Positions 31,780 through 43,322 of a DNA stretch of 64,000 bases are shown here, piece after piece. The number at the start of each line of letters is the position of its first letter. Position 1 is the stretch's first letter. The notes under the pieces were generated by a model, which did not search any database, had not been told where the DNA came from, and saw only the letters and a list, made by a program, of their open reading frames with translations. Where the stretch lies: NCBI GenBank assembly GCA_030685235.1, contig MU839090.1, positions 186,001 to 250,000 on the forward strand. Direction: 5' to 3'. Origin of the DNA: Copromyces sp. CBS 386.78. Lineage: Eukaryota > Ascomycota > Sordariomycetes > Sordariales > Sordariaceae. Made by a program: the position numbers and the translations under genes.

Positions 31780-34550
31780 ATGGCTTCCCCTGTAAAGACG
31801 CCTTCGACGAGCGAGCAAATGCAGCAGCTCAACAATGCCCGCAAGATGGCTTTCGAAAGCCCTGCCTATTTCAAACAGATCGTTCAGGGTATTTTCCCCC
31901 TTACGGCCGCGTCTAGTCCCGTCGACCTGCGCAGATGGGCCGCCGAGTTTATCGCCGAAGCGCTCGCTTGTCCAGCTTTGAGGACGCAAGAGAAGGATGA
32001 CTTGACTATATCCGTAATAGACGCGGGCGCGCTAGGGTCGCTGGTGGAAGCTCCTGATCAGGATCCTCTAGTACTCAAGGCTGGTATCATGGCGGCGGCG
32101 AGTGCGTATCCAGTTGTCGTGAGATGGATGTAAGTAATGCACCTACTAGGGTCGATGGCCTTGTCTTCCGCGCTATGTGGTCTCGTATATTGTGTGTCTG
32201 ATGTCCATGATATCCCATGTTATGGTTCCCAATCGTCTGCTACTCCTGCACTCCATCAGACACACATGTCTTCGGGGGTTACCACGGTTTTGTCCGGGCC
32301 AGTTCAGCAAATCTCTTCATGTCACCTGGTTACTGACCATCTTGCCGCACAGTATTTCCAACACCTATCACCCCGAGTCCTGGCTGGCTATGTCAGCGAT
32401 AAAATCGAAGATATTGTCAATCTGGGAGGGCGCTCCCACGCCGGTCAAGCTATGCTGTATCAAGTTTGTTCAACGAGTTATCCTTGCTCAGACGGCGTCA
32501 AACGGGGCGGAACCGAAGGTTAATACAGTCTTCCTCGCGTCCTTGGGCTATTTACTGACAGTTGATGGCAGCATTCTGGCTTGGATGTCAACCTGAACAT
32601 GATTACTCCTAATCAAAATCTCCTAGACCCTCGGTCTCTTGAGGCTGAAGCCATTGGCCTCCTTGACAGAATGCTTGGTGGTCTTCAGGATAACGACAGG
32701 TGCGTAAAGGTTGTCTTTCTTCATATGCATAACTGGCTAACCACCCTTCTTATTGTCTTGTCCAGTGATGTTCTAATTGTAGATGCCACTCTCAACACTC
32801 TGGCCATTCTTGCCCGCACTCGTCCTGCCACCTCCAACCGTATCATAAATGCGGCTCTCAACTTCAACCCTCTGAAACTGGCCAACTCCCCCATGACCCC
32901 TAAGAACAAAGTTCTCATCAAGTCAATGACGAAGACCACGCTGTCGTTCTTGGGTAATATCCTTAGGAGGTAAGAAATATTCTGACACCGCTCACGGTCT
33001 ATTGCTAACTTAAAACAGGGACCCAGACAACCCGTTGGCTCCGCGAATCTCTCAACAGATTCAGAGACTGATGCGTTCCCGAGATGAGATCTTCAACGAA
33101 GCGAACCGCAAGCGGGCTCTTCCTGAGCAGGCTGCTGCAGGTCATGGTGATGTGAAGAGGCAAAAGACGGAGGCAGCCGCACCCCAACCTCCGCTTCGCA
33201 TCCAACCACTTGCGCCAGGACCACACACTCTGGCTGAAGTGTTCAGTCTCACCAACAACACAGGCTTGCAGGGCTTTGATGTAACCGTAGTGCCTGCCCC
33301 GTTAACTGCTAGAATCAATATCAGGACGCTGGCGTCCCTCGACCAGGGGCAGCTTGATTTGGCCATTAACGTAAGATTTCAGCTGCCCTGTTTTTCTTTT
33401 CTTCAACGTGGAGTAGCAATGCTGACACTGTCACAGGGAGTCCGTGATCGATTAATTGCTTTGTATGCCGCGGCACCTGCCGTGCCACCGGTCCCGGTAC
33501 CGGTTGTAGGAACGGCGACAGCGCAACAAGCCCCGGCTAATTCTGGGACGGCTGCCTTGGGCCTCGTGGATGATGACGATGATTACGAGCCCGACCTCTA
33601 TACTGCTGCCGAAGATACCGAACAAATACTCAACAAGCTCGATAACGCGCCTCCCGAGGCACCACCCGAGCAGAACGCCGAGCCCTTGGCTCTCGGCCCG
33701 TTCAGGCTCCCGCCCCCCCCTGTTCTCAACCCCGACACTGCTGCCAAAGTCAGCCAGATCACTGCCATGCGCATATTTGGGCCTCTCTCAGGTCTCGAGG
33801 ACCCTCTTGTCCGCAAACCCAAGGCTGGCCTCAACCGACTTGCCGCCAACTCGCATGATCGTGACTCATGGCTTACACTGATCACGCGCCTTGCAACCCG
33901 CAGCACCATGGGCCTGGAGGACGATATCAAGACCGAGGCGGATGCTACCGCTCTTGGCCATCCACAGATGAGCCTGGGCAACCTGATTCGCGAAATGCTT
34001 TTCAACTACGTCCTCGAAGACTGGCGGCGCCGTATTGAGGTGGCCGTGGCGTGGTGCTGCGAGGAGTGGTACAATGACCAGCTGGCGAAACGTGAGGGAC
34101 TTGGTGCGCCGCTGAACTACGAGCGGTGCGCGTTGCGTCTAATGGATGGCTTCCTCAGTTATATCACGGCTCAAGACAAGGTTCTTACACGGTTCCTATC
34201 GGAGATTCCGCATCTCAGCAGAGAGCTTCTCGGTCGCCTGAAGGGTCTTTGCAGCGATCCCACCACGGTCCAGCTGGCTATGACTAGTCTGCTGTACTTG
34301 ATGATGTTCAAGCCGCCAGCGAGGGAGCTTGCTCTGGATACCGTGTATGAGATTTGGCTCGAGTGTAAGTTTTGCTTTCTTTCCCGACCATCTTTGAAGG
34401 ATCTGATTGCTGACATTTGAAATTTCAGATGAGGATGCTCGCCCTCTGGCAGAAAAATACCTTCGCAAGTGGCGGCCTAAATTGCTAGAGGCTCATGCTG
34501 CCGCTGATGGTGCCCCTAGTGGTAATGGTTCGCAGGCGATGACTGCTTGA
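31780..34550 (+). CDS. PTA1: mRNA cleavage and polyadenylation factor subunit Pta1/symplekin
   Basis: Seven exons, 31780-32129, 32353-32518, 32572-32699, 32766-32969, 33019-33370, 33437-34364 and 34429-34550, give 749 residues; the summed length is a multiple of three and every junction keeps the family sequence. The N-terminal HEAT-repeat half contains SAIKSKILSIWEGAPTPVKL and CCIKFVQRVILAQT, the best-known symplekin block, then NRIINAALNFNPLKLANS. A disordered acidic/Pro-rich linker (about 430-500) leads to a second helical domain (LIREMLFNYVLEDWRRRIEV, LRLMDGFLSYITAQDKVLTR). Pta1 is a nuclear scaffold of the cleavage and polyadenylation factor that bridges Ssu72 and Pti1 and acts in 3'-end formation of mRNA and snoRNA. 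The first intron is long (223 nt). Confidence 0.93.
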
Positions 34551-36883
34551 ACCTGGTATCTGCGTCACATAATGTGGTATCATAAGACGGGAGGGATTTA
34601 TTGCCTTCAGAACAGCCTTTAAGGCGTTGGTCTGGCTCGCGATGATATTCGGATGGACATAAAGGCTTGGGCGGGAGGAAGCGAGTATGATATCTCTGCT
34701 TATGCATTGGATTACAAAGACCTTAAGCAGTGGCTATCGAAGAGGTGGTTTGCAAATAACAATGGAGCGGGAATAAGTTTACAAAGGGCAGGCTGCATAC
34801 TTCCTTGAGAAACTAAATACCTTGTAGAAGTAGATAGATTCTTCAGGCATTGCCGCTGCTACAGTGGGCGCAGCTCATCGTTGGCACCAAAGAGCATGAT
34901 AACCTCTAGATGTCAGTTGAACCTAAGTTACGAAAAGGGGTTACTAGATATGTAACCCTAACCCGCGGGCATGTGAAGTAAACTGGCAAGAGGTCGACCT
35001 CACCTAGGGACTAAAAGCATCTACGTCACAGGTCCGCCGGCCGGCTTTCCCTCGGGCCCGATGCAAGATCAATAGCAGTCAGGACCGGGTCCGAGCTAAT
35101 TTCGGCGAGAATAATATAGGCATATTCCGAAGTCTTCGAGGTTAGAAAGGTGCGATATGGCGGCAGTTCCCGTTATTAGAGGTAGAACTAATGGCCGAGT
35201 TAAAGTAGGTACGACTGACGTGCCTACTTTAGTGCTGGACGGTTGAATCGACATCACAGAACTGGCCCTGAAACTAAGGTATCCGCATTTCACCAAAAGT
35301 TGATGATGGCTAGTTTAGCTAGGTACTAGATAATCAAAGCCTTGAGCCAACCGTCCAAACAATCTGCTGCAAACATGGTGACATTTCAAGAACTTGTTGG
35401 TTTGAGCCCGAAGTGGAGGTGATATCAGTCCCGACGGGAGAGACGGGATGATGGACCGGGATGTCCCCGCCTTTGTTGTGAAGACCCTGCGGCCCAGAAG
35501 CCCAGCTGAGCCCAGGTGCCGTAGCACTAGGCGGTGCTATCCCGCAAAATCCACCTGTGTTGAGTTCATCGTGGTCATCGCATCGTGAAGAGAGCCTGAC
35601 TTGGGGAAACTTCGACCGTCATTCAAATACCTTATCAAGACTGCTTCCTTGATGTCTGTTGGTAATTCTGGTCACTGGGTCCTAGAGGTACTCACTCATC
35701 TTATTTACCCTCTCAGCATTACAGCAATCCCGGGGCAACTGTATCGCACCAACTTCAGGTCAGGCACCCTGCAATTCGGAAGCTGCAGTGGAACCAATTT
35801 TCTTCGTTTGACGTTCATCCCTTCTTCCTGGAGAAGGCACAGCCTGCAATCTCCAGTTGACAATTGGGATTGCTGGATGGCTAATTCGCGAAGCCTTAAG
35901 CTATCGACGTTCAATTAAACGCATGCCTAGGTAAACGGGGCAGTCTTGGAATCTGGGGCTTAACCTTTGGAGGTCGTTGTCAGTCAAAACAAAACCTCCG
36001 TCCCAAGTCGGACAAACGGCCTGCATCAGAAGCAGCGCATTAGCAGCACCACACCCGCTGTGTCACTCCTGCATAGGTTTTCAGGGACATCACACAGGCC
36101 ACCAGGGGCACAATTCCGGAAAGCGTCGACCCGCCTCCCCATGTGCGCCGTCTAGTTCGCGTAGATCCACCGAACAATTCCACCGATTCCACAGACCTCA
36201 GGCACTGGCGGCCACTGACGGGGCACCCCTAGCCAGCCCTGGCGTGCCTGACGAACCTGGCTGCCAACGGGTCCAAGTGTCAACCGCTAGTCGTAACCTC
36301 TGCCCGTACCTGACTCCCAAACAAGAAATGCGCAATCGTTCTGTCAAGTGTCTCCAGATTCCAGCAACAACAACCTCGCCTTCTCCGTTCATCATAAGAC
36401 GACGAGGCTGGTATGTATGTATGTCCCTCTTTTTCCAGCCAATACCCGACGGGATATCCGTGCCCGAATGAGCACATCCATACATGTACCTAACCACAAT
36501 GGACGGGAAGAATAAGACAGTGTTACCTTAGCCGCGCCCGCGGTGGACGGGAGTGCTTGTCCAAAGTATCTGTTACGGTGCCTTACCTTCTCCCAGAACC
36601 TGTCTGCAGTGCGTGAGGTTCTCCATTGCATTGCTTCTCTTGCCATATTCTCGCCGTCGCCGACTCAATAAGTTTCAAGCAATCTGGGGCTAACATTGAC
36701 ATTGACCAAGAAAGACTTTCCTGCCGAACTCGCTTGTCACGATAGAAGCCGCGCAATTTCCGCCTCCAACGGTCGATTCAATCTTCACAAAGACTTTCGT
36801 TCGCACGACCGGTGATTGACCGGGCCGCCGGTTCGCCCTGTCCGACCCTCGCGCACGTTTCCGAGGATACAATCAACGTCGTC
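34551..36883. other. intergenic region, 2.3 kb
   Basis: No supported gene. The lower-GC centre (34900-35350) contains scattered TAGGTAC/TAGGTAG-type motifs common in ascomycete intergenic DNA; a TATG microsatellite-like patch lies near 36411-36422. The last few hundred bases should be the She3-like promoter. Confidence 0.45.
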
Positions 36884-38155
36884 ATGTCCCGAGCGTCCGT
36901 CAATGGAGTCAACGGCAAATCACTGCTTTCCGCACCAGAGTCACCCAAATCACCCAAGCAATCTCTTTCGCGAATGAACTCCACGATACGCGCCGTCCCT
37001 AGCTTCGACGACAGGATATCAGAGGACTCGAGTACCGACACGGTTCCTACCTCAAACACAGCTTCGCGAAACTCGACTCTTTCCAGCTCAGTGAACAGCT
37101 CTGTCAGCATGGGTTCCGCCTCTCAGGACCAACTGAAGCTACAAAACGGAGAGAACAAGACACCTGCACCGACTGTAAGGCTGAGGCCCAGTCCATCCTT
37201 CAACAATCTATCGGAAAAGCCGGTATCTAGTTTAGATGTACCAAGGAGGCTGGGCACAAAATCAAGCTTCGAGATCCCCAGCCGAGACAGCAGCCTGAAC
37301 GCAACGGCAGCACCACAGAGTCCCACGTCAGACAACGGAGGATCTAGCATGCAGGAAACAATAAGCGCTACCGAGGCCAACCTTGCCGGGGGATGGGACT
37401 CGACAATCGGGAAAGCCGGGTTAGGCAAGACGGGGCGCGTCATCAACAAACTGGTGTCTGACAACGAGACGCTGAAGCGCGACATTCAAATCGAAAGGTT
37501 ACGAGCCGAAGAGTCGAAAAATGCAGCGAAACTGTTGGAAGATAAACTCGAGCGCATGGTCGCAGATTATGAAAGCCGGCTACTGGAGGCCAACGTAACA
37601 AAGACACTCCTGGCGCGTAAGGAACGACAGGTGGCAAGCCTGCAGGAGACTGTTGATCTGGAGCGGAAGCGCGCCTTGGACGCAGGCGAGCGTGAGCGGA
37701 CGTGGAAGGACGAGATGGAGCGTGTAAAGGCCGACGCCAAGAAACAAGTCGACGAAGCAACCAACCTCGCAGCTCTTATGGAGGGCCGATATAACGCCAT
37801 CAGCAGTCACTGGAAGGAACAAGGGGAGGAAGTCAAGCGAACTGTGGCCAAGATGCGAACCGAGATCGCCAGTCTTCTAGAGGAGAGGAGGAAGGATGAC
37901 GACCGGATAAATACCCTACGCGATTTATGTGACCAGCAGGATGGAAACATACGCGAATTAAGGAAACAGAAGGAGGACATAGCTGCGCAGTTTGAACGGT
38001 ATAAGATTGCGCAGGAAGAATCGTTAAAGGACATCAAAACCAAGGCAAGACACAGGGAGCTCGAGCAGGAAAAGACACTTCAAGAGACCAAGGAGGTGTT
38101 GGATAAACTGAAGTGGGCACTCAGTGTCAAGGAGAAAATTGAGTGGGCTCAGTAG
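36884..38155 (+). CDS. She3-like coiled-coil protein
   Basis: Single exon of 423 residues. The ATG at 36884 is the first in frame (MSRASVNGVNGKSLLSAPES). Residues 1-165 are Ser/Thr-rich and disordered. From about 175 there is a conserved start (GWDSTIGKAGLGKTGRVINK) leading into continuous coiled coil to the end (VSDNETLKRDIQIERLRAEE, ARKERQVASLQETVDLERKR, SHWKEQGEEVKRTVAKMRTE). I recall fungal orthologues labelled SWI5-dependent HO expression protein 3. Yeast She3 links the RNA-binding She2 to the myosin Myo4 for mRNA transport; in filamentous fungi She2 is generally absent, so transport of ASH1-type mRNA should not be assumed. The coiled coil is seen; the role is inference. Confidence 0.82.
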   Translation: MSRASVNGVNGKSLLSAPESPKSPKQSLSRMNSTIRAVPSFDDRISEDSSTDTVPTSNTASRNSTLSSSVNSSVSMGSASQDQLKLQNGENKTPAPTVRLRPSPSFNNLSEKPVSSLDVPRRLGTKSSFEIPSRDSSLNATAAPQSPTSDNGGSSMQETISATEANLAGGWDSTIGKAGLGKTGRVINKLVSDNETLKRDIQIERLRAEESKNAAKLLEDKLERMVADYESRLLEANVTKTLLARKERQVASLQETVDLERKRALDAGERERTWKDEMERVKADAKKQVDEATNLAALMEGRYNAISSHWKEQGEEVKRTVAKMRTEIASLLEERRKDDDRINTLRDLCDQQDGNIRELRKQKEDIAAQFERYKIAQEESLKDIKTKARHRELEQEKTLQETKEVLDKLKWALSVKEKIEWAQ

Positions 38156-39465
38156 TCACGGGTCAATTCAAAGGGCGATCGGCCTCAGCCTGTTTTCACA
38201 CGCAAAGCTTAAGCTTTCTTGAAGACGATGGTCGATAGACTTTCCTTGATCCCATGGCTGATATCAGCTCTTGGAGCTTTCCTGTTGCTTGCTGTCAAGA
38301 TGGCAACCTGGCGAGCAATCATATCTACTCGTTGTGGTCAAAGCATACCTACCGTAGGAACCCCCGATGGTCTTATCCCATGAGAGTCAGACGGGTGTTC
38401 CGCTGCGGTGCTCATGATATCAACACGTCCAAGATATCAGATGAGAAAGCCAGTTGCTGGAGGGTTCCTGCCTGGATACTGTACCCTAATCCTGCTGTCA
38501 ACACTTGCATGTCTTCCACTTTTTTACCATCCTTTTCATCAAAGATCATAGTCATTGGGGTTACGGCGTTTTAAGGGGCTTGGGAAACTCAGCAGGATCT
38601 CTTTTGGGACCGATGGGATGGCGCATATACACTCAGACACTTCTTCATGGGCTGGACTGAAGTTTGAGGAAGGATCATTGTGTCATCATATCAAGGGGGG
38701 GTGGAAACCTGTCATCTACTTCTTGACTTTTTGTTCCGTTTTCTTGCTACCTAATCGAGGTCTTTTCTCCCCCAGCATGTATGCAAACGCACTGCAACTT
38801 GCCTGCCTGGTTTTCATCTGTTGTCTTCTTCTTTTCAATGTTTGGAGTCATCCTCCTAATTACACATCAATGCTACACCGGAAGGAGCGGGTTTGATTCT
38901 TAGATACATCTGCCCGAATGAGATACCCCTTTCCCCCCACCTGCTTGTTGATGTTGACCGTTTAAATGGAAGTCACCACTCGCAAGCGTTTTCGATTGTC
39001 TTGTTTCTCTGCTGGAAGGAGCACATCACTCTTTGTACCCGGCCGTCGATTGAGAGACAAGCCCGAACTTGCAGTAAGGTACGTACTCTCAACAGATAAG
39101 TCGCTCTTGCCATGACAACCAAGTCATGGCGGATTCGACCCAACAATCTTTTTCTCGCCTTTCATCTGATCTTCTCAAATTTCCCGCCTGTTTGTTCTAA
39201 TTTTCTGTACCGCTTTCCCCGACACAACCAAGCATCGCTCTGTCGCCGCCTCTCATACGCAGGAATTCCCCGGCCACATCTTTCAACTTCGGTTGATACA
39301 CTTCAACAAACTCATCGCGAGCCCAAGCTGAGGCACGCTCGCATTACTCTTTCTTTTCCAGCTAACTTGGAGCTCCCTATTTGAGCGGCGGTGCGTTCAG
39401 TCTTTCACGGCTGACTTCTCTCCGATCCTCATACGTCAGGCGGCCGTCTGTCCGCCCCAGACATC
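38156..39465. other. intergenic region upstream of the UAG-containing gene
   Basis: About 1.3 kb between two plus-strand genes; the last 400 bp are C/T-rich, as a 5' UTR would be. A possible UTR intron donor (GGTACGTACT near 39074) has no clear partner. No gene is seen. Confidence 0.45.
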
Positions 39466-42263
39466 ATGGTTGCACTTCCTCCAACCCCATCTAGAAATGG
39501 CAGTCCCAGCAAGGCTGTCCGCGATGAGTGGAAGCAATACTACTTGTGTTCTGCGTGGAAGTTTACGGACCGCGCGGTTGATTATCTGATTGCCAAATTG
39601 AGAGATCAGAGAATTGTGAGTTACTGCATCGCAAACTCGGATGTACCTCAAACATCACCCAGCTGACCGATGCTTTGTGATATTTAGCAAGATGCCGACT
39701 TCAGCTGGGAGCCCAAGTATCGATGGATCAAGGCGATTTCCCCAGTCAGCAAGCAAGCCGAGATACGAAAGTTTTGGCAAGAGCTGGTCACAGAGATCGA
39801 ACAAGACGCCTATGAACGTGCCGAAGATGACATCATCGACTACAACTTTACGCTCAAGGTAGGTCATTCACCAAGTTCTCAGAAAGCATAAAGTGCTGCG
39901 GGCTAATTCTTGCCATAGCGAGGGTTCAAGGACGAGATGATCGAGTACCCTGATGGCCTCTCCGAGTCCAGCAATGATGATGTCGACACTCCCAGCAGCA
40001 ATGGTTCTGACGAACACGCAACGCACAATACCTTTCCTCTACAGTTCAGCAACCGATTCCCTTGCCTTGGAACCTGGACCAAGCTCGAGGAAGTACACCC
40101 GTCTCTTACAATCCAACGCTTCTTGAATGAGGATGACCGACTCCAACTTCAGCAAGACACCGGTGTCGAGATTTCATACGATCTCGAAAAGGTGGTCTAC
40201 CTTGGTGCAGAAAGCCAAGACGCAATCAACGAGGCCAAAGAGAAATTAGATGTCCTGCTGGAGTCTGTGGTAAGTTCTTTGGATATTCAATCTGTCCACT
40301 GGCTCAATTGTTGACGTTTTGACAGATTACCCCCGGGCCTGATATCCAATTTGTCCTCTACGCCGAAGGCTATAAAGACCCGATGCTCAACGAGTTCAAG
40401 TCCGACGTCCGATATCTCGCCAACATCGACCCTAAGCTCCCATCTACAACTCTTCTGGACCCGATCTTATTTCCAGATCTATCCCAAGAGTATGCTCGCA
40501 TGTACCACGCTGGGAGTTCTATTCGACTTTGTCCATACAACTCCGTGTTACGCGCGCACTCGTCTCTATTTGGCCCTCAGATTCTGGAGAGGAAGCGGAA
40601 CAAGGGTCGGTTGGCGCCGCGTCCTGTTCTCACAACGAAATCAGAAAGGGTCTTGATTGACATATCTATTGCCCCCGTCGACGGGCTAGCTGACCCCGTT
40701 CTCAGCGGAAATGCGACTGACCAAAAAGTGAACGTCAACAACTGGTTGAGTAATGTTCCCGAAGACTTAGGTTCAGTACCGACACAGGATGCCCTTTCAT
40801 CGAGGCCTGCTACGCCTGGCTCAGCGGTTCTGGCGCCAACAGCCTCTTGGGATATGCCGCTCATCTCTTGGGATATGCCCGCCCTTGTCCCGACGCAAAG
40901 CGCGAAATCATCAGAGAAAGTTGAATTATCCAAAAAGGTCACAAAGAAAAGCATCGTCAAGGATGAACCTTTGAGCTTTGACCAAGAGAAGAAGACGAAG
41001 AGGATTCAACAAGTCCTTGAATCTGTGCTCAGGTTTCTCGGAAACGGCCCATACCTGAGGGGGGAAGTCATCGTTACGGCAGACTTTGGGCGTGTAATCA
41101 TTCCCGAGCTCGCAGAAAATGCTATAGCTTTCAACGGCAAAGATACCGAGAGCAATGGATGGAAGAAGATGCTTCTAATGGAGACACTGCATCAGATTAA
41201 ACCTGGAACCACCGGCAAGGAGTCTCTAGTTGCCGGCAATGTTTGCTTCACGAAGATTCTGAGCACACATGGCTCGGATTTGGAGACGTTGATCAATGTC
41301 AAAGACGAGAAAACATCCCAGGGTCTGTGGCAAAAAGCCCCGTCGAAGTGCTGGACGGTGTATTCTTTTCACTGTCAGTTGTCTGGCAAAACCCATGACC
41401 AGTTTCTTGTGGAGATCACGGACTGTGCCGACGGCAACTTCTCATACACCATTCGGGGACTGACTCAGCCTGGATGTTCCCAGAAGTTGATTTATGTCAA
41501 CGCACTGTTACGCAACTAGGATTTGCGTATCACGCGGACCGTTCATTCTCCTTTGCTGGAAACCCGATATGGGAAGTTTGCCAAAGCGCTGCTGGAGTCA
41601 CTGGTAATACAGTAAGTCGTGAGTTCATCACATGCTTGTCAATTCGCTAACTTAACTTCTAGGGAACGCAAGCCAGACGACAAAGACAGCATCAACTTGA
41701 GCTTCACTATTGATTCTCAATTCAAGACAACAATCACATCTGTCCGGGTACTTTCCAAATGGCGCCATCTGAGCCAGGATAAACGAAGTGCTCTTGATAT
41801 CACCGAGGTTGAACAACTAGAGATCAAATGCAATCCCGCCCGTCCCGGAATGCCAAAATCTGCGGGAGAAGCACACGCGTGGAAGACTAAGACGCGCAAG
41901 GAGAGACTAGCCGTGGGGGAAGTACAACGCTGGTACGAAGCATCTGTGTCATCTCTCAACCTTGAAAAGCTCCTAGAGAAGAACAAGCCACTGAAGACAG
42001 GAGAGAGGGCTGGATGGTCTCATGCTGAACTAAAGCAAGATGGTATCCTCGAAAGCATCTGTTGTCCTGCCCTCCAGATGCTGAAGCATATGGATCAAGT
42101 AGGGGGACTGGAGGACAACAAGCAAGAAGAGAAGCCTGGGACGGCTGTGAAGAGGGCCAACGATCGCTCAAGAGTTGTGCCAGGCTCTGAACCTGCCGGC
42201 AAACCTGAAGCTTCCGGCCAAGGAAACCGGAGGGGGCAAGGCAACAGAAGTGGAGGATGGTAA
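39466..42263 (+). CDS. fungal protein of unknown function with an in-frame UAG
   Basis: Exons 39466-39615, 39688-39858, 39919-40269, 40326-41611 and 41663-42263, all with good splice sites. The frame meets TAG at 41517-41519 (codon 622) but clearly continues: [20 protein letters not shown] follows in the same frame, and a good intron (GTAAGT...GCTAAC...CTAG) leads to [18 protein letters not shown]. Read to the first stop the protein has 621 residues; with the last exon it would have 851 plus the UAG position. The N-terminus has [20 protein letters not shown] and a possible KH-like segment (about 110-225, [20 protein letters not shown]). The late part contains [23 protein letters not shown] may replace a Trp TGG (RN-W-DLR). 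I do not recognise a named family. The gene may be a recent pseudogene, or use readthrough. Confidence 0.75.
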
Positions 42264-42474
42264 GGAGGACCCTAAGTGTGGCCTCTCTTCCTACATATTC
42301 TTCGCCAATGAGCAGCGAGAGAACGTCCGTCAAGAAAACCCCAGCGTCTCTTTCGGTCAGGTTGGCAAGATTCTTGGAGAGAGGTTGAAGACTGTCAGCG
42401 GCAAGCAGCGTGCCCCTTATGAGGCCAAGGTTGTCGCAGATGAGAAGCGTTATTCGAGTGGTTGTGGCTCATAA
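42203..42474 (+). pseudogene. NHP6-type HMG-box pseudogene, intronless
   Basis: This frame, different from that of the overlapping gene end, reads as an NHP6-like HMG box: [20 protein letters not shown], then [35 protein letters not shown], and a stop. There is no ATG in frame before the box. The basic DPNAPKR entry is degraded to DPKC, the conserved core Trp (ERW) is Leu, and the C-terminus ends early after KRY. The whole box lies in one frame with no intron, so a retrocopy or an exon-only duplication is possible. It overlaps the last 60 bases of the preceding gene, which therefore probably takes its C-terminal residues from the inserted copy in another frame. Non-functional as a DNA-bending protein by these losses. 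Confidence 0.8.
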
Positions 42475-43322
42475 ATGGCTTTGAGGAACGCACAGGTCAT
42501 ACAAAATTATTGAATGGGAGGAAGTGGTAGAATTTGGTCATTAGATTGGCATTTGTCCTGGCCTCTAGTCTAAGGTTCACGGGCTATACAATCTAATACT
42601 GGTTTGTTTGTTAGCTCGGTACTCTTAAGGTACTGAGTGGATGAAATTACATCCCAAACTGTCCTAAACCTTACAAGAGCAGGATGTGATAGCTAGGTAC
42701 GAATTAGAGAGGCATTAGCAAAATTCAATATGGCAAATCCAAGGAAAGATCACGCTTTAGTTATAGAACGCAACGGACATTAGATATCGAAATACCTAGG
42801 AAGGTTGACCAGAGGTCTCGAGCTAACAAATAAACTAGTATTGGACTGTATTTGGGTCTCATGTAATGCTATAATTTGTACCACTTTACCATAACCAATG
42901 ACGAGTCTGATTCAACAAAGAGTTCAGTCTTTCTACACGGAGATACGAAGAGAGGAAGTGCTCTATTATGTTCTGGAGATCTAGAGCTCATTGTCTGGTT
43001 GAGGGAGGTGTTGTCGACCCGAAGCGCCCTCCAATACTACACAAGGCCGATAATGTTGGCCTAGAAGCCAGTCCCTAAGCAAAGGCCAATGCCCTGCCAC
43101 CTAACTCCATGCCAAAAAAATAAATGTCCAGGAAAGGGGGGAGTGCAGGCTGGTTGAGGTAAGTTCAGCCAGCCGATATAGAAAACAATACATCACACAA
43201 GTTGAGAGTCCAGACATCGAGGCCTTACTTTTTACGAAGTCAAAAGCCAAAATGCCAGGCTAGGGTATATAGAACACGAAGAAACACAGACAACCGCCTG
43301 TTGCCACTACATGATGAAGACA
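42475..43322. other. convergent intergenic region
   Basis: 850 bp, somewhat AT-rich, with TAGGTAC-like motifs. No gene or RNA is seen. Confidence 0.5.

Noticed and set aside
41493..41519. A mini-intron removing the in-frame TAG (GTCAAC...CTAG)
   Set aside because: It would be about 24 nt, below the size of any spliceosomal intron in this window, and has no branch site.
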